NCBI RefSeq assembly: GCF_001544835.2
Contig: NZ_FCNX02000020.1
Coordinates: 1-64,000, forward strand
Source of the DNA: Caballeronia fortuita
Lineage (GTDB): Bacteria; Pseudomonadota; Gammaproteobacteria; Burkholderiales; Burkholderiaceae
Direction of reading: 5' to 3'
DNA length: 64,000 nt
Below the pieces are notes generated by a model. That model did no database searches and was not told the origin of the DNA. It worked only from the letters and a program-made list of their open reading frames with translations. Positions 8,486 through 17,448 of this stretch are shown here, piece after piece (the stretch's first letter is position 1; every line of letters starts with the position of its first letter). Both the position numbers and the translations under genes were made by a program.

Positions 8486-9528
8486 TCAAGCGTCTCCATC
8501 CACGTTAGCAGCGCCTGCAGATCGTCGGGCGCCAGGCGCGTCGGCGGCATCGCGGTGCCGGGCTTGAGCGTGCGCGGATCGACGATCCATCCCGCGAGAT
8601 TGCCGCGATTGTTCGCGAGCGTGCCGGCGGCGATGAACTGCCTGCTCGCGACATGCGTGAGATCGGGGCCGATCGTGCCGTGCGCATCGGTGCCGCGCAC
8701 GGTATGACAGCGCGCGCAGTCCTGACCCATGAACACATCGCGGCCGCGCATGGCGATGTCCTCCGATGGCGCGGCGGACGGCGTGCGCTGACGCGCGGCC
8801 CATGCTTCGTATTGCGCGGGCGGATCGGCGACGACCTGAAACGCCATCAACGCATGTTCGTAGCCGCAGAATTCGGCGCATTGCCCGCGATATACGCCCG
8901 CCTTGTCCGCGCGAAATTCGATGGTCGCGTCGCGGCCCGGAATCATGTCTTTCTTGCCGTGAAGGTTCGGCACCCAGAACGTGTGGATGACATCGGCGGC
9001 TTTCAGCGACACCACGACCGGGCGTCCTACCGGCACGTGCAGTTCGTTGGCGAGCGTGAAGCCGGGCGTGTCGCCATCGGCGAGATAACGCGCTTGCCAC
9101 CACCACTGATAGCCCGTCATGTCGATGCGCAATGCCTGATCGACGGGCAGGCGTGAGAGCGCACGATCGGTGAGGACGTCGGCCAGAAGGAGACCGACGA
9201 GCAGAAGCGTCGATACGCCCGTTGCGGCCGCGACCCAGAAGCGCACGCGCGGCTCGCGCCGTCCCGCGACGGACAGATCGGCGGGCGTCGCGCGATTGGC
9301 GCGCGGCGTGCGGATCATCGCGATGAGACACGCGAGCAGGATCGCCGCGAAGACCACGCAGCAGACAGCCAGCGTCAAATGCCAAAGGTCGAGGATGCGG
9401 CTCGCCTGTATACCTGCCGGATTCAGTGCGCTTTGCATGTTGGACAGAAACCAGACGTGTACGGCCCCAGCAGCAATCGCTATGCCGCGCGCCGCGACGC
9501 GCGGCGAAAACCATCTGAAAGGGTACAT
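8482..9528 (-). CDS. ctaC: Cytochrome c oxidase subunit II with fused cytochrome c domain (caa3 type)
   Basis: A 348-residue protein with two membrane helices, then a CuA cupredoxin domain. YQWWWQ (about residues 140-145) starts the domain and GQCAEFCGYEHALM supplies the CuA Cys, His and Met ligands. The C-terminal cytochrome c domain carries CARCH and a PGTAMPP axial-Met loop. The fused haem domain defines a caa3 oxidase. MYPFRWF at 9528 is chosen because a GGGAG site lies 8 bases upstream; the frame is open to 9588. Only 26 bases separate this start from the divergent molybdoenzyme gene. Confidence 0.93.
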   Translation of the reverse strand: MYPFRWFSPRVAARGIAIAAGAVHVWFLSNMQSALNPAGIQASRILDLWHLTLAVCCVVFAAILLACLIAMIRTPRANRATPADLSVAGRREPRVRFWVAAATGVSTLLLVGLLLADVLTDRALSRLPVDQALRIDMTGYQWWWQARYLADGDTPGFTLANELHVPVGRPVVVSLKAADVIHTFWVPNLHGKKDMIPGRDATIEFRADKAGVYRGQCAEFCGYEHALMAFQVVADPPAQYEAWAARQRTPSAAPSEDIAMRGRDVFMGQDCARCHTVRGTDAHGTIGPDLTHVASRQFIAAGTLANNRGNLAGWIVDPRTLKPGTAMPPTRLAPDDLQALLTWMETLE

Positions 9529-9554
9529 AGATTGCTCCCGTCGAAGGCAAACAC

Positions 9555-11876
9555 ATGCGAGGCAAAGACATGGCCGAATCAGATGCATACCCGTATTCGT
9601 CGGGGGGATGGGGCTCGCTCAAGGCCGTCACCGGCGCGCTCGTCCACGAGAAGGTGCCGCTCAAGACGAGCACCGTTTTGCTTAAGCAGAACAAGCCCGA
9701 AGGCTTCGCGTGCGTGAGCTGCTCGTGGGCGAAGCCCGCCGACCCGCATACCTTCGAGTTCTGCGAGAGCGGTGCGAAAGCAACCGCATGGGATTTGACC
9801 GCCAAACGCATGACGCCGCGCTTCTTCGAGCTCCACACGGTCACGGAGCTATGCGCGTGGCACGATCACGATCTCGAGGACGCGGGACGTCTCACCGCGC
9901 CGTTGCGCTACGACGCCGCTAGCGACAAGTATGTCAGCGTGTCATGGGAAGAAGCATTCGAAGATATCGGACGCGAGTTGCGCGCGCTCGAACCGGATCG
10001 CGTGTCGTTCTACGCATCGGGGCGTGCATCGCTGGAAACGTCGTACATGTACCAGCTTTTCGCGCGCATGTACGGCACGAACAATCTGCCCGACAGCTCC
10101 AACATGTGTCACGAAAGCACGAGCGTCGGGCTGAAGGAAGCCATCGGCGCGGGCGTCGGCACCGTCACGCTCGACGACTTCGAGAAGACCGACCTCATGT
10201 TCTTCTTCGGGCAGAACGTCGGCACGAACAGCCCGCGCATGTTGCATCAGTTGCAGGACGCAAGAAAGCGCGGCGTGCCGATCATCACGTTCAATCCGCT
10301 GCGCGAGCCGGGCCTCGTCAAGTTCGCCAATCCGCAATCGCCGGTCGAAATGTTGACGCCCGCGCATACGATTATCAGCACGCAATATCATCAGGTGAAG
10401 ACGGGCGGCGATACGGCCGCGTTGCTCGGCATCTGCAAGAGCGTCATCGAAGCCGACGATCGCGCAAAGGAACGCGGCGAGCCGCGCGTGCTCGATGTCG
10501 AGTTCATCGACACGCATACCGTGGGTTTCGATGCCTTCGCGGACTATGCGCGTGCGGCATCGTGGGGCGATATCGAACGTATCGCGGGTTTGCCGCGCGC
10601 CGATCTCGAAGCCGCCGCCGCCGAATATATGCGCGCGAACGCCGTGATGACGCACTACGGCATGGGCATCACGCAGCACAGACTGGGCGTGCAGAACGTA
10701 CGCATGATCTGCAATCTGCTGTTTCTGCGCGGCAACATCGGCAAGCCGGGCGCGGGGCCGTCGCCGGTGCGCGGGCATTCGAACGTGCAGGGGCAGCGCA
10801 CCGTCGGCATCACCGAGAAGCCGGAGCTCGCGCCGCTCGACAAGCTCGCGAGCCAGTTCGGCTTCGAGCCGCCGCGCAAGAAAGGGATGAACATCGTCGA
10901 GACCTTCGAGGCGATGCTCGACGGCAAGGTCAGCGCGGTCATCAACCTGGGCGGCAATCTCGTGCGCTCGGTGCCGGACCGCATGCGCATCGAACCTGCG
11001 TGGCGCAATCTCAAGCTCACGGTCAACGTGGCGACGAAGCTCAATCGCAGTCATCTCGTGCACGGCGAGAAGTCGTACATTCTGCCGTGCCTGAGCCGCA
11101 TCGAAGTCGATACGCAGGCGAGCGGGGCGCAGGCGGTGTCGATGGAAGACAGCACCGGCTGCATCCACGGCTCGCGCGGCGTGGCCGAACCTGCATCGGC
11201 GGATGCGCGCTCGGAGCCGTATATCGTCGCGGAACTGGCGAAGCACACGCTCGGCGATCGTTCGACGGTCGACTGGGACCGCTGGCGCAACGACTATGCG
11301 CTGGTGCGCGACGAGATCGCGAAGACGTATCCCGAGACCTTCCACGCATTCAACGAGAGAATGTGGACGCCCGGCGGCTTTCCGCGCAATCTGCCCGCGC
11401 GCGAACGCAAGTGGCAGACGAAGAGCGGCAAGGCGGAGTTCTTCGTGCCGGAAATGCTGGAGGAAGATCCGGACATGCCGGAGCGCGAACCGGATGCGCT
11501 GCGCCTCATGACCTTGCGCAGCGACAGCCAGTTCAACACGACGATCTATAGTCTCGACGACCGCTTTCGCGGCATCAGCGGCGATCGCATGGTGATCTTC
11601 ATGTGCGAGGCCGATATGGCGCGCCACGGTCTCGCGAAGGACGACCGCATCGTATTGCGAACCATCGCCGACGACGGTTTCGAGCGGCGCGTCGGCGGCC
11701 TGCGCATTCATCCGTACGACATACCCGAAGGATGTATCGCGGGCTATTACCCCGAGTGCAATCCGCTGCTGCCGCTATGGCACTACGCCAAGGAAAGCAA
11801 GGTGCCCGGCGCGAAGTCGATTCCGGTGCTTATCGTCGAGGTGAACGGCACGCCGCGCAAAACGCGGGCGGCGTGA
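9555..11876 (+). CDS. FdhF/YdeP-like molybdopterin oxidoreductase
   Basis: A 773-residue member of the formate-dehydrogenase-alpha-like family (YdeP/FdhF, CbbBc type). The N-terminal FeS region reads CVSC with a third Cys near FEFCESG. The Mo ligand is the Cys in SNMCHEST (about residue 187), so no selenocysteine. FFFGQNVGTNSPRML and RGHSNVQGQRTVG are family landmarks, and the C-terminal molydopterin-dinucleotide domain starts near SQFNTTIYS. E. coli YdeP affects acid resistance; the substrate is not established. ATG 9555 has GAAGG upstream, with ATG 9570 as an alternative. The gene is divergent from the caa3 operon with almost no intergenic space. Confidence 0.87.
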   Translation: MRGKDMAESDAYPYSSGGWGSLKAVTGALVHEKVPLKTSTVLLKQNKPEGFACVSCSWAKPADPHTFEFCESGAKATAWDLTAKRMTPRFFELHTVTELCAWHDHDLEDAGRLTAPLRYDAASDKYVSVSWEEAFEDIGRELRALEPDRVSFYASGRASLETSYMYQLFARMYGTNNLPDSSNMCHESTSVGLKEAIGAGVGTVTLDDFEKTDLMFFFGQNVGTNSPRMLHQLQDARKRGVPIITFNPLREPGLVKFANPQSPVEMLTPAHTIISTQYHQVKTGGDTAALLGICKSVIEADDRAKERGEPRVLDVEFIDTHTVGFDAFADYARAASWGDIERIAGLPRADLEAAAAEYMRANAVMTHYGMGITQHRLGVQNVRMICNLLFLRGNIGKPGAGPSPVRGHSNVQGQRTVGITEKPELAPLDKLASQFGFEPPRKKGMNIVETFEAMLDGKVSAVINLGGNLVRSVPDRMRIEPAWRNLKLTVNVATKLNRSHLVHGEKSYILPCLSRIEVDTQASGAQAVSMEDSTGCIHGSRGVAEPASADARSEPYIVAELAKHTLGDRSTVDWDRWRNDYALVRDEIAKTYPETFHAFNERMWTPGGFPRNLPARERKWQTKSGKAEFFVPEMLEEDPDMPEREPDALRLMTLRSDSQFNTTIYSLDDRFRGISGDRMVIFMCEADMARHGLAKDDRIVLRTIADDGFERRVGGLRIHPYDIPEGCIAGYYPECNPLLPLWHYAKESKVPGAKSIPVLIVEVNGTPRKTRAA

Positions 11877-11882
11877 CGTTCT

Positions 11883-12467
11883 TCAGGCGCGATATCCGCG
11901 GCGCGCGAAAGCGGGCCGCAGACAGTGCGCGAGCGCGAGCGCGCCGATCGACATCAATGCGAACGATGCAAGCGGAAACGTGCCCGCCGTATTCGCGGCA
12001 ATCGCGCCGGGCCGGTTCTGCGCGACGAGCTGCATGCGGCGCTTCGTCATGCGCATGCCGAGGTCGGACAACTGCGATGCGAGCGCGCGTTCGGCCGTCG
12101 GCAGCAAAACCGTCTCTTCATCGGCGACGTGATGCATCACTTCGCGCATCAACTGCATGAAGAGCGCGTCGTAGGCGGCGTCTTCCGGGCCCATCGAACG
12201 CAGTGTCGCGATGTCCTCGCGCATCTTGTCGTGCTCGGGCTTGCTCTTCGTGAAGCGCTCGTCTCCGGCCATCGCCTCGCTGAGCGCGGGATAGAAGATC
12301 TCTTCTTCGAGTTGCGCGTGTATCTCGAGCGCGGTGCATGCAAGCTCGACGATGGCGCGCTTTCTCCACCACGGCGTCTGCGCGTGATAGCGATGAAAGG
12401 CGGCCATCACATGCGTGTGATCCATGCGGATCATCGACGTAATGGCGGGGAAGGTCGCTAGTTCCAC
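11883..12467 (-). CDS. Hemerythrin-like (HHE) protein with C-terminal membrane anchor
   Basis: A 194-residue protein starting at a GTG (12465-12467) behind AAAGGAG. DHTHV (about residues 16-20), ALEIHAQLEEEIFYPAL (about 47-63), PEHDKMRED (about 79) and MHHVADEETVL (about 108-118) give the His and Glu spacing of a four-helix di-iron hemerythrin fold. A hydrophobic stretch near residues 165-182 may anchor it. Such proteins bind oxygen or sense iron or NO; the role here is not known. It converges on the molybdoenzyme gene with a 6-base gap. Confidence 0.85.
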   Translation of the reverse strand: MELATFPAITSMIRMDHTHVMAAFHRYHAQTPWWRKRAIVELACTALEIHAQLEEEIFYPALSEAMAGDERFTKSKPEHDKMREDIATLRSMGPEDAAYDALFMQLMREVMHHVADEETVLLPTAERALASQLSDLGMRMTKRRMQLVAQNRPGAIAANTAGTFPLASFALMSIGALALAHCLRPAFARRGYRA

Positions 12468-12513
12468 GTTGGGCTCCTTTTGTTTAGACGTTCGATGTGC
12501 GATCCATCAGGCG

Positions 12514-13638
12514 CTAGCGCGGCCTGGTCGCGTAGAGCCGTGTCGGCAGCGCGATGGGACTTTGCGGGTCGAACCAGCTCATGTCGGGGATGCGCGAGTC
12601 GGTCACGTAGAGCGTGCCGTCGGCGCCTTGCGAGAACGTGTCGGGCCATACGAGGCGCTTGTCGCGCACGAGTGTGCTGAAGCGCTCGCCGTCGCGCACG
12701 CGGATCGCGTGATCTTCCACCGACGACACATAGAGCCGGCCGCGCGCATCGAACCATAGGCCGTCCGCGGGTCCGTCGATGCCGACCGTCTCGACGCGCG
12801 ACGCGACCTGTTGCGCGCTCAACTGCGTGTTTTGCAGCGCATCGGTCGGGACGCGATAAAGCGTCTTGCCCTTCACCGCCTGCCAGTACAGATAGCGTCC
12901 ATCGGGCGTGAGCGCGATGCCGTCCGCAGAAAAGCTCACGCGCCGCCCGTCCGTTTGCTGCAGCGGCTTGCCGTCGACCTTGACGGTCACGTTCTTGTCG
13001 GCCTGTGTGCTCGGATCGCCGTCGAGCACGCGGCGCGCCGCGCCGGAAGCCGTATCGACCACGACGATCGCGCCGCGCACGCCGGAATCGGTGATGTAGA
13101 CGAAGCGGCCATCGGGACTGATGCGCACATCGTTGAGATAGCTGCCTTGCGGCGCGATGGTTTCGTCGAACGCATAGACATGCGCCACGCGGTTCGACGC
13201 CAGATCGATCTGCACGAGCTTCGGCGCGCCAGGCACGACGAGCGATTGCGCGGGCGCGCCCGGATCGATGACCCAGAGGTTGCCGCGCGTATCCGCGACG
13301 ACCGATTGCACGCAGACCCAATGATCCTGCGGCGTTATTTCATCGCGGCGCGAGTTGCGCCAGCTATTCCAGTCGGCATCGGGATACGGCCGGAGATCGC
13401 CCGTGCTGCCGAGTTCCGCCACCGAGATCGGCGCGTCCTCCGTCCAGCGCGGGAAGTTGACGAAGGTGCGGCCATCGGGCGTCACGGTGACGCCGGTGAC
13501 TTGATGTTCGAAGGCCGCGACGAGCTGCAGCCGCGCGCCTCCATGCCGGTCGGTGCGGCTGGCGTTTTCCTGTGCGAGGCCCGGCGGCGCGAGCGCGGCA
13601 AGGCTCACGGCAAGGACGGTGGTGACGAGCGATTTCAT
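12514..13638 (-). CDS. Yellow / major-royal-jelly-like secreted beta-propeller protein
   Basis: A 374-residue protein with a signal peptide (MKSLVTTVLAVSLAALAPPGLAQ is cleaved near residue 23) and repeated propeller strands. VTPDGRTFVNFPRW near residues 49-62, LNDVRISPDGRFVYITDSG, and DGIALTPDGRYLYWQ are the typical MRJP/Yellow signatures. Bacterial members are periplasmic or secreted; function is not established, perhaps lactonase-like. The ATG at 13636-13638 is chosen because CGGAG lies 8 bases upstream and the signal peptide starts there; an upstream ATG frame adds 14 non-signal residues. Confidence 0.83.
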   Translation of the reverse strand: MKSLVTTVLAVSLAALAPPGLAQENASRTDRHGGARLQLVAAFEHQVTGVTVTPDGRTFVNFPRWTEDAPISVAELGSTGDLRPYPDADWNSWRNSRRDEITPQDHWVCVQSVVADTRGNLWVIDPGAPAQSLVVPGAPKLVQIDLASNRVAHVYAFDETIAPQGSYLNDVRISPDGRFVYITDSGVRGAIVVVDTASGAARRVLDGDPSTQADKNVTVKVDGKPLQQTDGRRVSFSADGIALTPDGRYLYWQAVKGKTLYRVPTDALQNTQLSAQQVASRVETVGIDGPADGLWFDARGRLYVSSVEDHAIRVRDGERFSTLVRDKRLVWPDTFSQGADGTLYVTDSRIPDMSWFDPQSPIALPTRLYATRPR

Positions 13639-13692
13639 GATGGGCTCCGTGACGGCGATGCGTTCAAACAGCAATCGCAATGCCGCGCGCCC

Positions 13693-13827
13693 TTACGACT
13701 GCACGCCGTCCTCCGATAAGCCGGTTCGGTAATGCCGCATCGTCTCAGCGAGCTTCGCCGTGGTTTCGGCTTCGTCGTCGGACACCTGTTCGTAGGTCGA
13801 TTCGAAACGCGAGGCGCGAGTTGTCAT
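13693..13827 (-). CDS. Small acidic ORF, 44 residues, unknown function
   Basis: A short frame (MTTRASRFESTYEQVSDDEA, ending GVQS) with an ATG at 13825-13827 preceded by GGGAA at about 8 bases. It is rich in Glu, Thr and Ser and predicted helical. It lies between the Yellow-like and aldolase genes, both on the same strand. I do not recognise a family. Support is limited to codon usage and the ribosome site. Confidence 0.4.
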   Translation of the reverse strand: MTTRASRFESTYEQVSDDEAETTAKLAETMRHYRTGLSEDGVQS

Positions 13828-13892
13828 GGACGTTCCCGTAGTCAAGGTTCATTCCATGCCACAGCAACGCGCGTCCGCCGCCGGAAAATCGG

Positions 13893-14531
13893 CTACCAGC
13901 GCACACCGAACGTGGCGCACAACTCTTCGATGGCAGCGTGATCGAGCGCGTCGGGACGCGGCGTCGTCATGAGCCACAGACGCGCGGTCTCCTCGAGTTC
14001 CTCCAGCGCATACGATGCGTGCGAGACGCTGCGTTCCCACACCACCGGCCCGAGCCGCTCGAGCAATACGGCCCGCACCGACGACGCGCGCCGCGCGATT
14101 TCGGCGGCTACTTGCGGATCGCCCGGACGCCGGTAGCGCACGAGCGGCACATGCCCGACCTTCATCACGTAGTACGGCGTGATCGGCGGCAGCACGTCTT
14201 CGTCGCGCCACACGCCCGCGAGCGTCAGCGCGACGAGCGAGGTCGAATGCGTATGCACGATGCCGCGCGTATCGGCATTGTTCGCGTAGATCAGGCGATG
14301 CAGCTCCAGCGTCTTCGATGGCCGCGCGCCCGATACATGCACGCCATGCGCATCGACCTTGGCGATATCGGCAGGATCGAGCCGGCCGAGACACGCGTCG
14401 GTCGGCGTGATGAGCCAGCCGTCGTCGCAACGCGCGCTGATGTTGCCCGCAGTGCCGACGGTATAGCCGCGCGCGTACAGGCTCGCGCCTACCGTGCAGA
14501 TTTCCTCGCGCAATGTGGCGTCGGCGTTCAC
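13893..14531 (-). CDS. otnC: 3-oxo-tetronate 4-phosphate decarboxylase, class II aldolase family
   Basis: A 212-residue class II aldolase/adducin protein. The motifs GNISAR (about residues 27-32), HLHR-type LELHRLIY, and the zinc pair in VHTHSTSLVAL (about 92) are present. With OtnK next door it fits OtnC, which decarboxylates 3-oxo-tetronate 4-phosphate to dihydroxyacetone phosphate. The GTG start (14529-14531) overlaps the otnK stop (GTGA), so the two are coupled. Assignment between OtnC and the related OiaC branch of apionate catabolism depends on substrate and cannot be settled from sequence alone. Confidence 0.88.
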   Translation of the reverse strand: MNADATLREEICTVGASLYARGYTVGTAGNISARCDDGWLITPTDACLGRLDPADIAKVDAHGVHVSGARPSKTLELHRLIYANNADTRGIVHTHSTSLVALTLAGVWRDEDVLPPITPYYVMKVGHVPLVRYRRPGDPQVAAEIARRASSVRAVLLERLGPVVWERSVSHASYALEELEETARLWLMTTPRPDALDHAAIEELCATFGVRW

Positions 14532-15829
14532 GAGCGTTCTCCTTCCGCGTAGCGCAGCGCCTTCGCGAAGAAATCGCGTGCGCCGAAATTGCCCGACTTG
14601 AGCGCGAGCACGAGCGGCGTCTCGCCGAGCGCGACGGTCACGGGCACGCCCGGATCGATCGGCGGGCCGATCTGCAACATGTCGATGCCGAGCGCCTGCA
14701 CCACCGCGCCCGAGGTCTCGCCGCCCGCGACCACGAACTTGCGCACGCCGCGCGTCTTTGCCTCGCGCGCGATGGCGGCGAGCGCATCCTCGACGAGCTT
14801 GCCCGCTGCCGCGACGCCCAGCTCGCGCTGCACCTCGCTCACTTCGCCGGGCGCGGCCGTGGCATAAATCAGGACCGGCTGCGCCGCGTGCGTGTCGATG
14901 AATGCGAGCGCGGCATCGACGACGCCTTCGCCACGCGCGAGCGCACGCGGATCGACGCGATACGCCGGGCGCACCGCGATCCATTCCGCGACCTGCGCGT
15001 TGGTCGCCTTCGACGCGCTGCCTGCCAGCACGAGCGCCGCGCCGCTGACGGCGGGCAGATCGGCGGCCTTGTCGTTCGGCTCGATCAGTCCCGCGCGACG
15101 GAAATTCTCCGGCAAGCCGATAGCCACGCCCGAGCCGCCGGTGACGAGCGGCAGGTCCGCGCACGCTTCGCCGAGCGTGCGCAGATCGGCGTCGGTGAGC
15201 GCGTCGGCGATGGCTAAGCGCACGCCGTCGGCGCGCAGCTTCGCGATCGCGCCGCGCACGGCATCGGCGCCCGCCGCGACCGTCGCGCTCGCAATCAATC
15301 CGACTTTCGACGCCGACTGACGCTGCAGCACGCGCACGAGATTCGGATCGCGCATCGGCGTGAGCGGATGGTTCTCCATGCCCGATTCGCTGAGCAGCGC
15401 ATCGCCGACGAACAGATGACCGCGATACACCGTGCGCCCGTTCTCCGGAAACGCGGGGCAGGCGATTGCGAAGCCGCCTTCGCCGCCCGCCGCGAGCGCA
15501 TCGAGCAGCGCCTCGGCGACTGGGCCGATATTGCCCGCATCGGTCGAATCGAAGGTCGAGCAGTACTTGAAGAAGAACTGGCGGCAGCCCTGGCCGCGCA
15601 GCCAGTCGAGCGCGGCAAGCGATTGCGCGATGGCGTCTTTCGCGTCGATGGTGCGCGACTTGAGCGCGACGACGAGCGCGTCGACTTCGCCCAGCACGGC
15701 GGATGCGGGCACGCCAATCGTCTGGATCGTGCGCATGCCGCCTCGCACGAGCGTGCTGGCGAGATCGGTGGCGCCGGTGAAGTCGTCGGCGATGCATCCC
15801 AGAACGGGACGGCGATTGCTTGTATGCAT
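14528..15829 (-). CDS. otnK: Four-carbon acid sugar kinase (DUF1537), 3-oxo-tetronate kinase
   Basis: A 433-residue DUF1537 kinase. The N-terminal CIADDFTGATDLA (about residues 12-24) and FFFKYCSTFDST (about 85) are the acid-sugar binding signature, and the C-terminal VVAGGETSGAVV with the GNFGARDFF tail forms the nucleotide domain. Family members phosphorylate 3-oxo-tetronates. MHTSNRRPVL at 15829 is chosen over the ATG at 15871 because GGAGGGAA lies directly upstream. It leads the otnK-otnC operon, divergent from the oxidoreductase and permease genes. Confidence 0.9.
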   Translation of the reverse strand: MHTSNRRPVLGCIADDFTGATDLASTLVRGGMRTIQTIGVPASAVLGEVDALVVALKSRTIDAKDAIAQSLAALDWLRGQGCRQFFFKYCSTFDSTDAGNIGPVAEALLDALAAGGEGGFAIACPAFPENGRTVYRGHLFVGDALLSESGMENHPLTPMRDPNLVRVLQRQSASKVGLIASATVAAGADAVRGAIAKLRADGVRLAIADALTDADLRTLGEACADLPLVTGGSGVAIGLPENFRRAGLIEPNDKAADLPAVSGAALVLAGSASKATNAQVAEWIAVRPAYRVDPRALARGEGVVDAALAFIDTHAAQPVLIYATAAPGEVSEVQRELGVAAAGKLVEDALAAIAREAKTRGVRKFVVAGGETSGAVVQALGIDMLQIGPPIDPGVPVTVALGETPLVLALKSGNFGARDFFAKALRYAEGERS

Positions 15830-15873
15830 GGTGTTCCCTCCGGTCGCCGATTGTACGGCTGTGTGAGCCATCC

Positions 15874-15922
15874 ATGTTAATCGATGTTAAAAAAATTGAC
15901 TGTGATGATAAAGAGCGTTAAC
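15874..15922. promoter_or_regulatory. Repeated GTTAA elements, candidate DeoR-type operators
   Basis: ATGTTAA occurs at 15874-15880 and again at 15884-15890 (10-bp period), and GTTAAC lies at 15917-15922. The AT-rich stretch sits between the divergent otnK and the oxidoreductase gene in otherwise GC-rich DNA, and is where promoters and operators for both should be. The DeoR-family regulator at 18844 is the likely ligand. Confidence 0.45.
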
Positions 15923-16016
15923 GTCCGTTTTGTTCGGCGCGGATCGTGTCCGCGGCCCGTCACCCAGTTCGCCGGTTGAACGTCCTCCGGCAACGCCTTT
16001 TTGCGCGGATTCCAAG

Positions 16017-17396
16017 ATGAACTTCGAACTTCTGTTTTCCCCGGCTTCGTCGGCGCACGCGGGCCAGCCGGTGCGTTACGCGCTGACCGGCGCGAAGGGC
16101 GGCTTCGCCCGTACGCTGCTTGCACAGACGCGGCTGATGGAGCGCCTCGTGCCGGCGGTCCTGTGCGATCTCGATGTCGCGGGCCTGCGCGCGATGTGCG
16201 TCGAGCTGGGTTTCGACGACGCCGCGCTCGTCGATTGCGCCGACGCCGCGAGCGTCGCCGCGCTCGACGCCGGCAAGATCGCGCTCGTCGCCGATGTCGC
16301 GCTGATCGCATCGGCGCAGTACGACATCCTCGTCGAAGCGACCGGCAATCCGTCGGTCGGCTACCGCGTGGCGGTCGCGGCGCTCATCGCCAAGCGCCAC
16401 GTCGCGATGGTCAGCAAGGAGGTCGATTCGGTCGCGGGCGTGTCGCTCGCGCGGCTCGCGGAGCGCCAGGGCGTCGTCTACACGACGGCGGACGGCGATC
16501 AGCCGTCGAACCTGATCGGCTGGGTGACGTGGGCGCGCGTGCTGGGTCTGGAGATCGTCGCGGCGGGCAAGTCGAGCGAATACGACCTCGTTTTCGACGA
16601 TGCCACCGGCCAGGTCACGCAGCTCGACCAGACCTTCGCCGCGCCGGAACTCGCCGGCCTCATGGCGCTCGGCGACGACATTCCCGCGACGCTCGCCGCA
16701 CGCCGTGAGGCGTTGCGCGGCCGCAAGACTTCCGCGACGGCGGATTACTGCGAGATGAGCGTCGTCGCGACCAACACGAACCTCGTGTCCGATGTCGAAC
16801 TGCTGCATTACCCGGTCGCGCGCACGACCGAACTCGCCGATATCTACGCGCTGCGCGAAGACGGCGGCGTGCTGTCGCGCGCGGGCGTCATCGACGTATT
16901 CAACATGCTGCGCCGTCCCGACGAGGCGAGTTTCGCGGGCGGCGTGTTCGTCGTCGTGCGTACCTTCGATGCGCCGACGTGGGAATTGCTCGCGCAGAAG
17001 GGCCACGTCGTGAGCCGCAACGGGCGCTACGCGTGCATGTATCTGCCGTATCACTTTATGGGCGTCGAGACGCCGATCACGCTGCTCGACGCGGTGCTGC
17101 ACGGCCGCCCGTCGGGCGCGGCGAGGCCCGCGCAATGCGTCGTGCTGGCGGGCCGCGCGAACGTCGATATCGCCGCCGGCACCGTGTTGCACATGGGCGG
17201 CCATCATCACGACGTGACCGGCGTGCAGGCCGTGCTGCTCGATCGCAACAACGCACCCGCCGATGTCGCGCCGCTCTATCTCGCGGCGCACACGACGCTC
17301 GCGCGCAACGTGAAGGCGGGCGAGCTCATCACGATCGGCGATCTGCGCAATCCGGACGAAGCGCTGCTGCGTGCGTGGGAAACCGGCTGCGCCTGA
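16017..17396 (+). CDS. Homoserine-dehydrogenase-like NAD(P) oxidoreductase with SAF-like C-terminus
   Basis: A 459-residue protein. The first half resembles a homoserine-dehydrogenase NAD(P) domain: ALTGAKGGFARTLL (about residues 22-35), VEATGNPSVGYRVA (about 108), then AMVSKEVDSVAG and TADGDQPSNLIGWV. The last ~80 residues (from about VVLAGRANVDIAAGTVLHMGG) look like an SAF domain of the AFP/FlgA type, which explains annotation of relatives as FlgA. By position it should oxidise a four-carbon sugar acid to the 3-oxo acid used by OtnK, the role of DenD or LtnD elsewhere, but it belongs to neither family. The ATG at 16017 is chosen from the homology start; no strong ribosome site is visible. 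Confidence 0.72.
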   Translation: MNFELLFSPASSAHAGQPVRYALTGAKGGFARTLLAQTRLMERLVPAVLCDLDVAGLRAMCVELGFDDAALVDCADAASVAALDAGKIALVADVALIASAQYDILVEATGNPSVGYRVAVAALIAKRHVAMVSKEVDSVAGVSLARLAERQGVVYTTADGDQPSNLIGWVTWARVLGLEIVAAGKSSEYDLVFDDATGQVTQLDQTFAAPELAGLMALGDDIPATLAARREALRGRKTSATADYCEMSVVATNTNLVSDVELLHYPVARTTELADIYALREDGGVLSRAGVIDVFNMLRRPDEASFAGGVFVVVRTFDAPTWELLAQKGHVVSRNGRYACMYLPYHFMGVETPITLLDAVLHGRPSGAARPAQCVVLAGRANVDIAAGTVLHMGGHHHDVTGVQAVLLDRNNAPADVAPLYLAAHTTLARNVKAGELITIGDLRNPDEALLRAWETGCA

Positions 17397-17448
17397 GCGC
17401 GGGGCAACACGGCATTACTCGAACAACGAAACAGGAAGGGGAGACACC

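Noticed and set aside
13893..15829. D-apionate pathway enzymes (OiaK/OiaC)
   Set aside because: No apionate lactonase or other apionate genes are nearby, so the Otn names fit better, although substrate is not proved.
16017..17396. FlgA flagellar P-ring chaperone or true homoserine dehydrogenase
   Set aside because: Only the C-terminal SAF-like part recalls FlgA, and the neighbours are acid-sugar genes. ACT and other homoserine dehydrogenase parts are missing.
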